DNA from: Candidatus Methanoperedens sp. | GTDB lineage: Archaea; Halobacteriota; Methanosarcinia; Methanosarcinales; Methanoperedenaceae | NCBI GenBank assembly: GCA_026552835.1 | Contig: JAPMTY010000022.1 | Span: 1 to 17,410 of the forward strand | Direction: 5' to 3' | DNA length: 17,410 nt | Part shown: piece by piece, positions 7,113 to 13,745 of the stretch | Numbering within the stretch: position 1 is the first letter of the stretch | Layout of the letters: each line of letters opens with the position of its first letter | Notes under the pieces: generated by a model | What the model was told of the DNA's origin: nothing | What the model saw: only the letters and a program-made list of their open reading frames with translations | The model's database searches: none | Translations under genes and position numbers: made by a program

Positions 7113-8926
7113 AACATCAACCTTTTTTCCTTCCCATGTCAATGCGTGAAGCCGCAGAGCTTGGAATCCAGGAATTCGACATAATCCTCGTAACAGGCGA
7201 CGCCTATGTCGACCATCCCTCATTTGGCACTGCAATCATCGGGCGCGTGCTCTGGGATGCAGGCTACAGCGTTGGCATCATAGCGCAGCCTGACTGGAAG
7301 AGCGATGTAGATTTTAAGAAACTCGGAAAACCGCGCCTATTCTTTGGAGTCACCTCAGGGAATGTGGACTCCATGGTGAATAATTATACTCCAAACCTGA
7401 AAGTACGAAGCGATGATGTTTATTCACCTGCAGGACAAGGAGGACTTAGACCAAACCGGGCTGCTATTGTCTATTCTGATAAAATTCATTCGATATTCCC
7501 TGAAACACCGATAGTGCTGGGAGGCATCGAGGCAAGCCTGCGGCGGTTTGCGCATTATGATTACTGGCAGGATTCGGTGCGCCAGTCAATCCTTGCGGAT
7601 GCGCCGGCAGATATACTGGTTTTCGGGATGGGGGAAAGGCAGATTGTCGAGATTGCATCACGATTATCAAAAGGCGAGGACGTTAAAAATATCACCGATA
7701 TTCCCGGCACTGCAATCAAAATGGAAATAAGTAAGTGGCGCTCGATAGGGCATGATGGTTATGTGGAGATACCATCTTTTAACGAGGTCTCGAATGACAA
7801 AAAGCTTTACGCCGAAGCATTCAAACTCCATTACCTGGAGCAAGACCCGGTACAGGGAAGACCCGTATCGCAGCCGCACCCGAAAACAGTAATTATCCAG
7901 AACAAGCCTGCCATGCCTTTAACCACTGAGGAACTTGACCATGTGTATGAACTTCCATATTCAAGAAAAGCCCATCCCTCTTATAAAAAACCCATACCTG
8001 CGCTTGCTCCTGTCAAGTTTTCGATAGTGAGCCACCGCGGATGCTTTGCAGCATGCTCTTTCTGTGCCCTGACGCATCATCAGGGAAGAATCGTGCAAAG
8101 CCGCAGTATCGAATCTATTATGCGCGAGGTTAAAAGAATTACAAGGATGCCTGATTTCAAAGGCATCGTACAGGACGTGGGCGGGCCGACAGCAAATATG
8201 TATTCGCTGCATTGCGCGCGCTGGGATACGCAGGGCGCGTGTTCGGATAAAATATGCACTTTTTGCAAGAGCCTTGATACAAGTCATGAAAAACAGGTTG
8301 AACTCCTGCGGCGCCTTCGCGAGATTCCAGGCGTTAAGAAAGTGTTCATAGGTTCGGGCATTCGTTATGACCTCGTACTGGCGGATTCATCAGGTTATCT
8401 CCCGGAACTTTGCGAACACCATGTAAGCGGGCATCTTAAGGTCGCACCCGAACACATAACTCAGCACGTTCTTGATATTATGCACAAGCCTTCCAAAGAA
8501 GTGTTTGAGGATTTCAAAAACAAGTTTGACGCCTTGAACAAGGAACTCGGGAAAAAGCAGTATATTCTTCCCTATTTCATGTCCGGCCATCCCGGCTGCA
8601 CAGTAAAGGACATGGTTGAACTTGCAGAGTACATACGCGACAATAATCTCTATACAGAGCAGGTGCAGGATTTCACGCCTACGCCGATGACGGCTTCAAC
8701 GTGCATGTATTATACCGGTATCAATCCTTTCACTATGGAACAAGTCCATGTGGCGAAGGGGAGGGAGAAAAGGATACAGCGCGCCCTGCTGCAATATAAG
8801 GATGAAAGAAATTATGGGTTTGTGTATGAAGGGCTGAAGATGGCAAGAAGGGAGGAACTGATGGGGGAGGGACGGAAATGTTTGATACTGAGGAGAAGAA
8901 AAAGTGCGGTCAAAACAAACTATTGA
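7109..8926 (+). CDS. ygiQ: YgiQ-family radical SAM protein
   Basis: At 605 aa it matches the YgiQ/UPF0313 family from end to end. The N-terminal domain (about 1-200) is a cobalamin-binding-like region, with FDIILVTGDAYVDHPSFG (23-40) and VLGGIEASLRRFAHYDYW (136-153). Cys312, Cys316 and Cys319 (CFAACSFC) bind the radical SAM 4Fe-4S cluster. A second group, Cys369, Cys378, Cys383 and Cys386, is typical of the family and may hold another cluster or zinc. HLKVAPEH and DFTPTPMTASTCMYYT are family motifs nearer the C-terminus. The substrate is unknown in any organism I can recall. The gene begins inside the stop codon of the HicB-like gene and ends 10 bp before the convergent xseB. Confidence 0.93.
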   Translation: MKHQPFFLPMSMREAAELGIQEFDIILVTGDAYVDHPSFGTAIIGRVLWDAGYSVGIIAQPDWKSDVDFKKLGKPRLFFGVTSGNVDSMVNNYTPNLKVRSDDVYSPAGQGGLRPNRAAIVYSDKIHSIFPETPIVLGGIEASLRRFAHYDYWQDSVRQSILADAPADILVFGMGERQIVEIASRLSKGEDVKNITDIPGTAIKMEISKWRSIGHDGYVEIPSFNEVSNDKKLYAEAFKLHYLEQDPVQGRPVSQPHPKTVIIQNKPAMPLTTEELDHVYELPYSRKAHPSYKKPIPALAPVKFSIVSHRGCFAACSFCALTHHQGRIVQSRSIESIMREVKRITRMPDFKGIVQDVGGPTANMYSLHCARWDTQGACSDKICTFCKSLDTSHEKQVELLRRLREIPGVKKVFIGSGIRYDLVLADSSGYLPELCEHHVSGHLKVAPEHITQHVLDIMHKPSKEVFEDFKNKFDALNKELGKKQYILPYFMSGHPGCTVKDMVELAEYIRDNNLYTEQVQDFTPTPMTASTCMYYTGINPFTMEQVHVAKGREKRIQRALLQYKDERNYGFVYEGLKMARREELMGEGRKCLILRRRKSAVKTNY

Positions 8927-8936
8927 TATGTATATT

Positions 8937-9161
8937 TTATTTTCCTGACTCCTCAACCTCAAACGGCTCTACTTTCAACTCACCATTCTCCTCAATCAAC
9001 TGTTCCACCTTCTGCTGTGCGCTTTTCAACTTATCATTGCATTCCCTCACAAGTTTTATCCCCTTCTCGAAAAGCATAAGGCTCTTATCAAGCGAAAGCT
9101 GCCCTTTTTCCAGTTTTTCCACTATACCCTCAAGCTCCAGAAGCGCTTCCTCAAAACTCAT
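8937..9161 (-). CDS. xseB: Exodeoxyribonuclease VII small subunit
   Basis: XseB is the small helical subunit that binds along the long arm of XseA in exonuclease VII, which degrades single-stranded DNA in both directions. The 74-aa product begins MSFEEALLELEGIVEKLEKG and continues LSLDKSLMLFEKGIKLVREC, the standard XseB two-helix pattern, with a Glu-rich tail. I chose the ATG at 9161, not the upstream in-frame ATGs at 9173 or 9167. It overlaps the xseA stop as ATGA, and XseB proteins normally begin with this sequence. Confidence 0.9.
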   Translation of the reverse strand: MSFEEALLELEGIVEKLEKGQLSLDKSLMLFEKGIKLVRECNDKLKSAQQKVEQLIEENGELKVEPFEVEESGK

Positions 9162-10375
9162 TTCCATGTGCATACCTCTTTATCATTTACTTTGCATTTG
9201 ATTTTTCCATCATTAACTATTATCGAAAGCTCATCCTTTTTCTCAACATCACCTATGCTGCGCACAAGCTTTTCTCCGGGCAATTTCAATGTTATGCTGT
9301 AACCACGCAAAAGCGTACCGAGCGGGCTGACCGCATCGAGTTTGCCCGCATGTGCATTGAAAATTGACTTTTTTGACTCCATGATTCTCTTCAAACTCAA
9401 TATCTGCCGCTGTGTCATTTCATCCGTATATTGCATGTAATCAACCAGCCTCTCTAAAAATAGGCGCGGTTCGACACCTGCTTTCAGTTCGGAAAGGTGG
9501 GATGCAGTGTCATTGATATTGCGCCTCTGGATCTCGATTAACCTGTCTCCCAGCCTGTTTATGTGATTCGCAAGTTCTGCCCTGTCAGGCACAGCTATCT
9601 CAGCCGCTGCAGATGGAGTCGGGGCGCGGACATCGGCCACAAAATCCGCAATCGTATAATCGGTCTCATGCCCCACGGCGGATATAATGGGTATTCTTGA
9701 ATTGAATATCGCCCGCGCCACGAGTTCTTCATTGAAAGCCCAGAGGTCTTCGATCGAGCCCCCGCCTCTTCCGAGAATAATCAGGTCAACGTCTGTTTTA
9801 TTGAGCGCTGAAATTGAGTCGATTATGCTTTGTGTCGCGTATTCTCCCTGCACTATTGTAGGGATAAAGAGCAGGTTTACAGGGTATCGCCTCCTGATAA
9901 CAGTCAAAATATCGTGAAGAATTGCGCCGGTAGGCGATGTGGCAATCCCGATTTTTTTGGGGAATCTTGGAAGGGATTTTTTATGCTCAGGCGAGAACAG
10001 GCCTTCCATTGCAAGTTTGTTTTTCAATTGCTCATATGCTTTGTAGAGTTCCCCGATGCCGTCGGGCCGGATTGCCCTGACTTTTAGCTGATAAACGCCT
10101 TTTTGCTCATATACATCCAGATCCCCCAGGACTAGCACCTTCATGCCGTGCTCCAATTCAAATTTCAGGTTCTTGCCGTACCATTTGAACATGACGCATT
10201 GAAGCTGGCTGTTCTTATCCTTCAGGGTAAAATAGCGGTGACCCGATTTGTGATTCGTGAAATTTGAGATTTCACCCCTTACCCAGACGTCGTTCCACTG
10301 TCCCGAAGTCAGGATACCTTTTACAGCAAGGGTGAATTCATGGACGGTGTAGATGCCTTTCTCTTCAAAAACCAT
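9158..10375 (-). CDS. xseA: Exodeoxyribonuclease VII large subunit
   Basis: This is the catalytic subunit of exonuclease VII. An N-terminal OB-fold (about 8-103, YTVHEFTLAVKGIL, WVRGEISNF, SGHRYFTLKD) binds single-stranded DNA. The catalytic domain (about 135-310) has KIGIATSPTGAILHDIL with Asp155, ILGRGGGSIEDLWAFN with Arg203, and AVGHETDYTIADFVADVRAPTP with His236 and Asp239. As I recall them, these correspond to the four active-site residues of the E. coli enzyme. A helical region with a basic C-terminal segment (LLRGYSI) follows. At 405 aa it is a little shorter than E. coli XseA. The family is bacterial in the main, so its presence here suggests old transfer, but the gene looks intact. 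Confidence 0.95.
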   Translation of the reverse strand: MVFEEKGIYTVHEFTLAVKGILTSGQWNDVWVRGEISNFTNHKSGHRYFTLKDKNSQLQCVMFKWYGKNLKFELEHGMKVLVLGDLDVYEQKGVYQLKVRAIRPDGIGELYKAYEQLKNKLAMEGLFSPEHKKSLPRFPKKIGIATSPTGAILHDILTVIRRRYPVNLLFIPTIVQGEYATQSIIDSISALNKTDVDLIILGRGGGSIEDLWAFNEELVARAIFNSRIPIISAVGHETDYTIADFVADVRAPTPSAAAEIAVPDRAELANHINRLGDRLIEIQRRNINDTASHLSELKAGVEPRLFLERLVDYMQYTDEMTQRQILSLKRIMESKKSIFNAHAGKLDAVSPLGTLLRGYSITLKLPGEKLVRSIGDVEKKDELSIIVNDGKIKCKVNDKEVCTWK

Positions 10376-10397
10376 AGTTAATAGTTATATTATTCAT

Positions 10398-10406
10398 GAT
10401 ATGTAT
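10398..10406 (-). promoter_or_regulatory. Possible TATA box of xseAB
   Basis: The minus strand reads ATACATATC, centred about 27 bp before the xseA ATG, which would give a leaderless message. The upstream DUF151 gene ends 64 bp away on the same strand, so readthrough is also possible. Confidence 0.35.
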
Positions 10407-10439
10407 CTGCTTTGCGATAGCGATGTGAAAGTATTAATC

Positions 10440-10892
10440 CTAGAAATAACTGTCAAGCGGCGTGATAGTTTCCAGTTCTTCTTTACTGATTACAGCTTCG
10501 GCAAGTATACTTTCCCTGATATTAACAGGTGCTCCGCATCGAAGGGCGATCGCTATGCAGTCACTTGGTCTTGCGTCCAGTTCGAAATGCTGCCCATCCC
10601 ATGAAACAGACATCCGCGCATAATAAACACCTTCATTCAGTTCATCTATCAGGATACTGTCTATATTTGAACTCATTTTTTGAAGGAGAGAAACGAACAG
10701 GTCATGGGTCATAGGTCTTGGGGGGATATCCCTGTTCAGCGCCGCATTAATTGAAATCGCCTCGGATAAACCGATATAGATAGGCATAATGCGTTTTGAA
10801 TTATCTTCAAGAAGTACAATCGGTACCGGGCCAGGCGCTTTCTCCATCAAATACACGCCTTTAATGACTACCTGCAGGATTGCGCCGTTCAT
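10440..10892 (-). CDS. DUF151 (bifunctional nuclease) family protein
   Basis: This 150-aa protein has the DUF151 pattern: VVIKGVYLME near the start, an IMPIYIGLSEAISI strand-helix (35-48), RPMTHDL (59-65) and DARPSDCIAIALRCGAPV (106-123). Plant and Thermotoga relatives have been described as nucleases or structurally characterised, but the role in archaea is open. The ATG at 10892 was chosen because the family match begins there. The frame extends upstream to 10997, but those 35 residues are hydrophobic and low in similarity and would overlap the divergent gene. A weak TATA-like CTTATTAC (10915-10922, minus strand) lies 26 bp before this ATG. Confidence 0.82.
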   Translation of the reverse strand: MNGAILQVVIKGVYLMEKAPGPVPIVLLEDNSKRIMPIYIGLSEAISINAALNRDIPPRPMTHDLFVSLLQKMSSNIDSILIDELNEGVYYARMSVSWDGQHFELDARPSDCIAIALRCGAPVNIRESILAEAVISKEELETITPLDSYF

Positions 10893-10946
10893 TACTGTAT
10901 TATTAATAAGCGGGGTAATAAGTTTTTCCGATAGTACATAAAAAAA

Positions 10947-10955
10947 CTTAATATA
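10947..10955 (+). promoter_or_regulatory. TATA box of the small membrane protein gene
   Basis: CTTAATATA is centred about 34 bp before the ATG at 10985. GGGTGAT at 10975-10981 is a good match to the 16S anti-Shine-Dalgarno, 3 nt before the ATG. The divergent DUF151 gene shares this 92-bp region. Confidence 0.5.
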
Positions 10956-10984
10956 GATTAAATGAATTAAGCAAGGGTGATTAA

Positions 10985-11227
10985 ATGTCCTCAGCAAGTA
11001 ATATAATAAAGATGTTAGTAGGTATAGTGATATTGATTATCGGCGTTGCATGGTACACAGGATTGTCAGGCTATCTTGGGTATTGGAGTGAACTCGTTAG
11101 TTTATTGAAAGCAACAATCGGTCTCGTACTCCTGTTCGTCGGGTTAATCGTCGCCTGGATGGGATATGACGATTACAAGATGGATAAGGAAATGGCAAAG
11201 GAAGAGAAAAAAGAAGAAACAAAATAA
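10985..11227 (+). CDS. Small two-helix membrane protein, unknown function
   Basis: This 80-aa protein has two hydrophobic segments, about residues 7-27 (IIKMLVGIVILIIGVAWYTGL) and 42-62 (LLKATIGLVLLFVGLIVAWMGY), joined by a short loop with Gly and Tyr. It ends in a charged tail rich in Lys and Glu. Both ends should lie on the same side of the membrane, probably the cytoplasm given the charged tail. I do not recognise a named family; similar hairpin proteins are common in Methanosarcinales. The start is well supported by the GGGTGAT ribosome site and TATA box. It is divergent from the DUF151 gene and converges with rnhB. Confidence 0.75.
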   Translation: MSSASNIIKMLVGIVILIIGVAWYTGLSGYLGYWSELVSLLKATIGLVLLFVGLIVAWMGYDDYKMDKEMAKEEKKEETK

Positions 11228-11272
11228 GAATAAATAACTGAGGGGAGAAGGGATTATTTTTCTGTATACCAG

Positions 11273-11929
11273 TTAATATTCGAATATTCTCTTCTGGTTT
11301 TTATCAAATTTCTCAACCAGTTTTTTTGAAGTTTCCCATGAACTTCTGGCAAAATCCGGAAGCGATCCGTATTCCTGTACCCAGCCTTCAAGGAACGAGA
11401 TGGTTTTCGGGTCTGCAGGATAACCGCTTCCGATTTCCACGCCCGCATTTTTTTCCAGTTCCTTTACCAGGGCATCCCTCCTGACTTTTGCAAGGATGGA
11501 GGCAGCAGAAACAATCGGGTATTTCACATCTGCTTTATGTTCCGAAGTGATTTCCAAATCTCTTGTGTATTTTTTCCTGATATTTTCCCCAAAACGGTCA
11601 GCTATTACATCCGCAGCGTCCACAAACGCATGGTCGGGTTTTAGTTCTTCAAGAACTTTTGCATAAGAAACCACCATTATCTCGTTCATTGTCATTAGCT
11701 TTCGAAGTTCATCTATCTGGAAGGGGCTGACTTCAAGGATGAAATATTTATCGACCAGTTTTTTTATCCCGACCGCAAGAATTTCCCGTCTTTTAGCGGT
11801 CAATTGTTTTGAATCCTTCACCCCGAGTTGTGTGAGGGCATCCAGCTTGTTTTCATTAAGAAGCACTCCCGCAACGCACATGGGACCGAGCACAGGCCCT
11901 TTGCCAGCTTCATCTATGCCGGAAATCAT
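11273..11929 (-). CDS. rnhB: Ribonuclease HII
   Basis: RNase HII cuts the RNA strand of RNA-DNA hybrids and removes single ribonucleotides from DNA. At 218 aa it has the usual archaeal size. GIDEAGKGPVLGP (4-16) supplies Asp6 and Glu7, AFVDAAD (101-107) supplies Asp104, and HKADVKYPIVSAASILAKV (131-149) supplies Asp134; together these form the DEDD two-metal site. VKDSKQL (37-43) is the other family motif. The ATG at 11929 is preceded by AGGA, 9 bp after the stop of the hydrolase gene on the same strand, so the two are cotranscribed. The 45 bp between its end and the convergent small membrane protein gene are T-rich. Confidence 0.96.
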   Translation of the reverse strand: MISGIDEAGKGPVLGPMCVAGVLLNENKLDALTQLGVKDSKQLTAKRREILAVGIKKLVDKYFILEVSPFQIDELRKLMTMNEIMVVSYAKVLEELKPDHAFVDAADVIADRFGENIRKKYTRDLEITSEHKADVKYPIVSAASILAKVRRDALVKELEKNAGVEIGSGYPADPKTISFLEGWVQEYGSLPDFARSSWETSKKLVEKFDKNQKRIFEY

Positions 11930-11938
11930 TTCTATGTC

Positions 11939-12466
11939 CTAAAGCACTTTGTCATGGGTCGTTATTTCAGTGCCGTATATATTTTTCATATATTTGAGGG
12001 CATATTCATGGGCTTCTTCATCTATTGAAGCCGTACAATCGCGAAGGACAATTGTATCATATCCTGAAAAATAGGCAAGAGCGACATCATTCTGGATACA
12101 GATATCCGTACTTACTCCCGTAAAAATCAAAGTATCTATTCCCATTTTTTTAAGGATTTCAGGTAAACCGGTATTCGCAAATCCGCCATACCATCTCTTT
12201 TCGATTACGATATCCGCGCTTTCAGGTTTGAGTTCTGGTATTATTTCCGAGCCTTTAGTGCCTTTCATGGCATGTTCTCCCCAGATTTTCATCTCCCGGT
12301 CAGTGGGGGTATGGACGTCACGCAGGAATATTATCGGAATGCCCTGTTTTCTTGCTTTCTTTATAAGATTCACAATATTCGGAACGATTTTCCGGGCGCG
12401 AACGCTGCCCAGTCTTCCTGTTACAAAATCATTCAACATATCCGCCACGATAATTGCTTTTTTCAT
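11939..12466 (-). CDS. Isochorismatase-family cysteine hydrolase (nicotinamidase-like)
   Basis: This 175-aa protein belongs to the cysteine hydrolases that include nicotinamidase and isochorismatase-like enzymes. Asp9 in VADMLNDF, Lys90 in VIEKRWYGGF and Cys123 in GVSTDICIQND form the catalytic triad. WGEHAMKGT (62-70) is the usual loop before the lysine strand. Nicotinamide deamidation for NAD salvage is plausible beside a PRPP synthetase gene, but the exact substrate cannot be read from sequence. Starts at 12478 (ATG) and 12484 (TTG) are also in frame. I prefer 12466 because the family match begins MKKAIIVADM and GGTGGTG lies just upstream. It precedes rnhB by 9 bp. Confidence 0.87.
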   Translation of the reverse strand: MKKAIIVADMLNDFVTGRLGSVRARKIVPNIVNLIKKARKQGIPIIFLRDVHTPTDREMKIWGEHAMKGTKGSEIIPELKPESADIVIEKRWYGGFANTGLPEILKKMGIDTLIFTGVSTDICIQNDVALAYFSGYDTIVLRDCTASIDEEAHEYALKYMKNIYGTEITTHDKVL

Positions 12467-12497
12467 ATGCACCACCATAATCAATGTTAGTGGGTGT

Positions 12498-12507
12498 TTA
12501 TTTAAAT
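12498..12507 (-). promoter_or_regulatory. TATA box of hydrolase-rnhB operon
   Basis: The minus strand reads ATTTAAATAA, centred about 36 bp before the ATG at 12466 and 25 bp before the ATG at 12478. It fits either a short-leader message from 12466 or a leaderless one from 12478. Confidence 0.45.
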
Positions 12508-12626
12508 GTTGTTCAGTCCAACTTAAAAAACAGATAGAATATTTGATGGACAGGTTGGGGAGTGGGGGTTAGTGTATTTAAAATTAGTTACCTGCCCATC
12601 ACCTCCGATACATGACTTCATTATAT

Positions 12627-13478
12627 TTAAAGATTACCTATTGCGGATGCTATTATAGGAGCCACACTTATAACACTTACACCCTTATCTATAGTATCGG
12701 TGGCAATGACGCCTTTCACGCCTGCTTTAAATAATTTTAGAATGGCATTGTTTGAAAGGACAGGATGTATGCAGGCTGCAAATACTTCATGAGCACCCTG
12801 ATTCCTGAGCAATGATATGGTTTCTGCCATAGTTCCGCCCGTTGAGATTATATCATCGATAATTATTACATCCCTTCCCCGGACGTTTATATTTTTAGGC
12901 TGGATGGTTACGCTCTCTCCGCTCAAACGTGTTTTTTCAAGGTAATCATAATCAATGCCAAGGTCTCTTGCCGCGTTCCTGGCAAGATTCATAGCACCGT
13001 CGTCCGGCGCTATAATAAGCGGGTCTTTGAATTCCATATTTTTTATGTATTTCCCTATCACTGGGGTCGCATCAAGATTAACCGCTTTTGCATCAAAATA
13101 GTCAAGAATGCTTTCAGCATGAATATTGATCGTAAAGACATTATCGGCCTTTATGGCCCGTGCCAGGGCGCGCGGGCTTATCGGTTCTCCTCTCTTGAAT
13201 TGTTTATCCTGCCGAGCATAACCCATGTACGGGATCACAACATTAATCCTGGATGCTCCGCTAGCGGCATCAATTAACTGGAGAAGTGCAATATAATCAG
13301 AATCGTTCACTGTACTTTGGATTATAGTGACAGTATCGCCTTCAATATCGTCCATTATGCGGGTATATAATTCCCCGTCCGGAAATTTCTTGAATTCGCT
13401 TACCAGCAAATTTGAATTCAATTCCTTTGAAACTCTTCCTGCAAGCAATTGTGAAGCAGGACCGCCAATAATATCCAA
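12627..13478 (-). CDS. prs: Ribose-phosphate pyrophosphokinase (PRPP synthetase)
   Basis: The enzyme transfers pyrophosphate from ATP to ribose 5-phosphate to make PRPP for purine, pyrimidine, NAD, histidine and tryptophan synthesis. At 283 aa it is the short archaeal form. FPDGE (32-36) and the ATP-binding flexible loop region YARQDKQFKRGEPIS (87-101) are present, and VIIIDDIISTGGT (204-216) is the PRPP-binding loop with Asp208, Asp209 and Thr213. PDDGA (158-162) is the pyrophosphate loop. The start codon is TTG at 13478, supported by GAGGT 6 nt upstream, by a TATA box at the right distance and by the family N-terminus IIGGPASQLLA. No in-frame ATG lies near. Confidence 0.96.
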   Translation of the reverse strand: MDIIGGPASQLLAGRVSKELNSNLLVSEFKKFPDGELYTRIMDDIEGDTVTIIQSTVNDSDYIALLQLIDAASGASRINVVIPYMGYARQDKQFKRGEPISPRALARAIKADNVFTINIHAESILDYFDAKAVNLDATPVIGKYIKNMEFKDPLIIAPDDGAMNLARNAARDLGIDYDYLEKTRLSGESVTIQPKNINVRGRDVIIIDDIISTGGTMAETISLLRNQGAHEVFAACIHPVLSNNAILKLFKAGVKGVIATDTIDKGVSVISVAPIIASAIGNL

Positions 13479-13484
13479 TTCAAT

Positions 13485-13489
13485 ACCTC
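13485..13489 (-). promoter_or_regulatory. Shine-Dalgarno of prs
   Basis: The minus strand reads GAGGT, 6 nt before the TTG at 13478. This site decides the non-ATG start. It lies within the first bases of the predicted transcript. Confidence 0.6.
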
Positions 13490-13509
13490 ATGCCTGTAAT
13501 AGACAGAAA

Positions 13510-13519
13510 GAATATAAAG
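13510..13519 (-). promoter_or_regulatory. TATA box of prs
   Basis: The minus strand reads CTTTATATTC, centred about 36 bp before the TTG start. The expected transcript begins about ten bases ahead of the start codon, just enough to include the GAGGT site. Confidence 0.55.
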
Positions 13520-13548
13520 AATTGGTTTAAATGCTGTAATGAATTTTT

Positions 13549-13575
13549 ATATTACCAATAATATGTAATGTATTA
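13549..13575. repeat. Overlapping AT-rich inverted repeats between prs and atwA
   Basis: ATATTA-CCAA-TAATAT (13549-13564) is a perfect 6-bp inverted repeat with a 4-nt spacer. It shares its right arm with a second imperfectly spaced one, TAATA-tgtaatg-TATTA (13559-13575). It lies upstream of both divergent promoters, about 30 bp behind the prs TATA box. It could be a regulator site, but AT-rich archaeal DNA produces such repeats by chance. Confidence 0.35.
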
Positions 13576-13691
13576 TCGTTATATTTATGTACTGCTTTAG
13601 CTATTTAAAAACGCCGCAGAAGTACAGATTATAAGAGAATGTTTAACCGCAAAAACGATAGTTTGTAACATTATGCGTGTCTAAATACAAA

Positions 13692-13700
13692 AACTTATAA
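13692..13700 (+). promoter_or_regulatory. TATA box of the atwA operon
   Basis: ACTTATAAT is centred about 50 bp before the atwA ATG, which would give a leader of about 22 nt that includes the GGGAG ribosome site at 13734-13738. Another TATA-like run at 13721-13728 lies too close to the start codon to serve. Confidence 0.45.
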
Positions 13701-13745
13701 TAAAGCGGACTAATAATCCACATATATAACCCCGGGAGAAAATAC

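Noticed and set aside
10893..10997. N-terminal extension of the DUF151 frame
   Set aside because: Its 35 residues fall outside the family match, would overlap the divergent gene, and a TATA-like site favours the ATG at 10892.
12523..12621. 32-codon minus-strand frame downstream of prs that includes the GGAGGTGAT motif
   Set aside because: The composition is unlike a protein (Pro, Ser and Asn runs), no ribosome site precedes its ATG, and the motif lies inside it rather than ahead of it.
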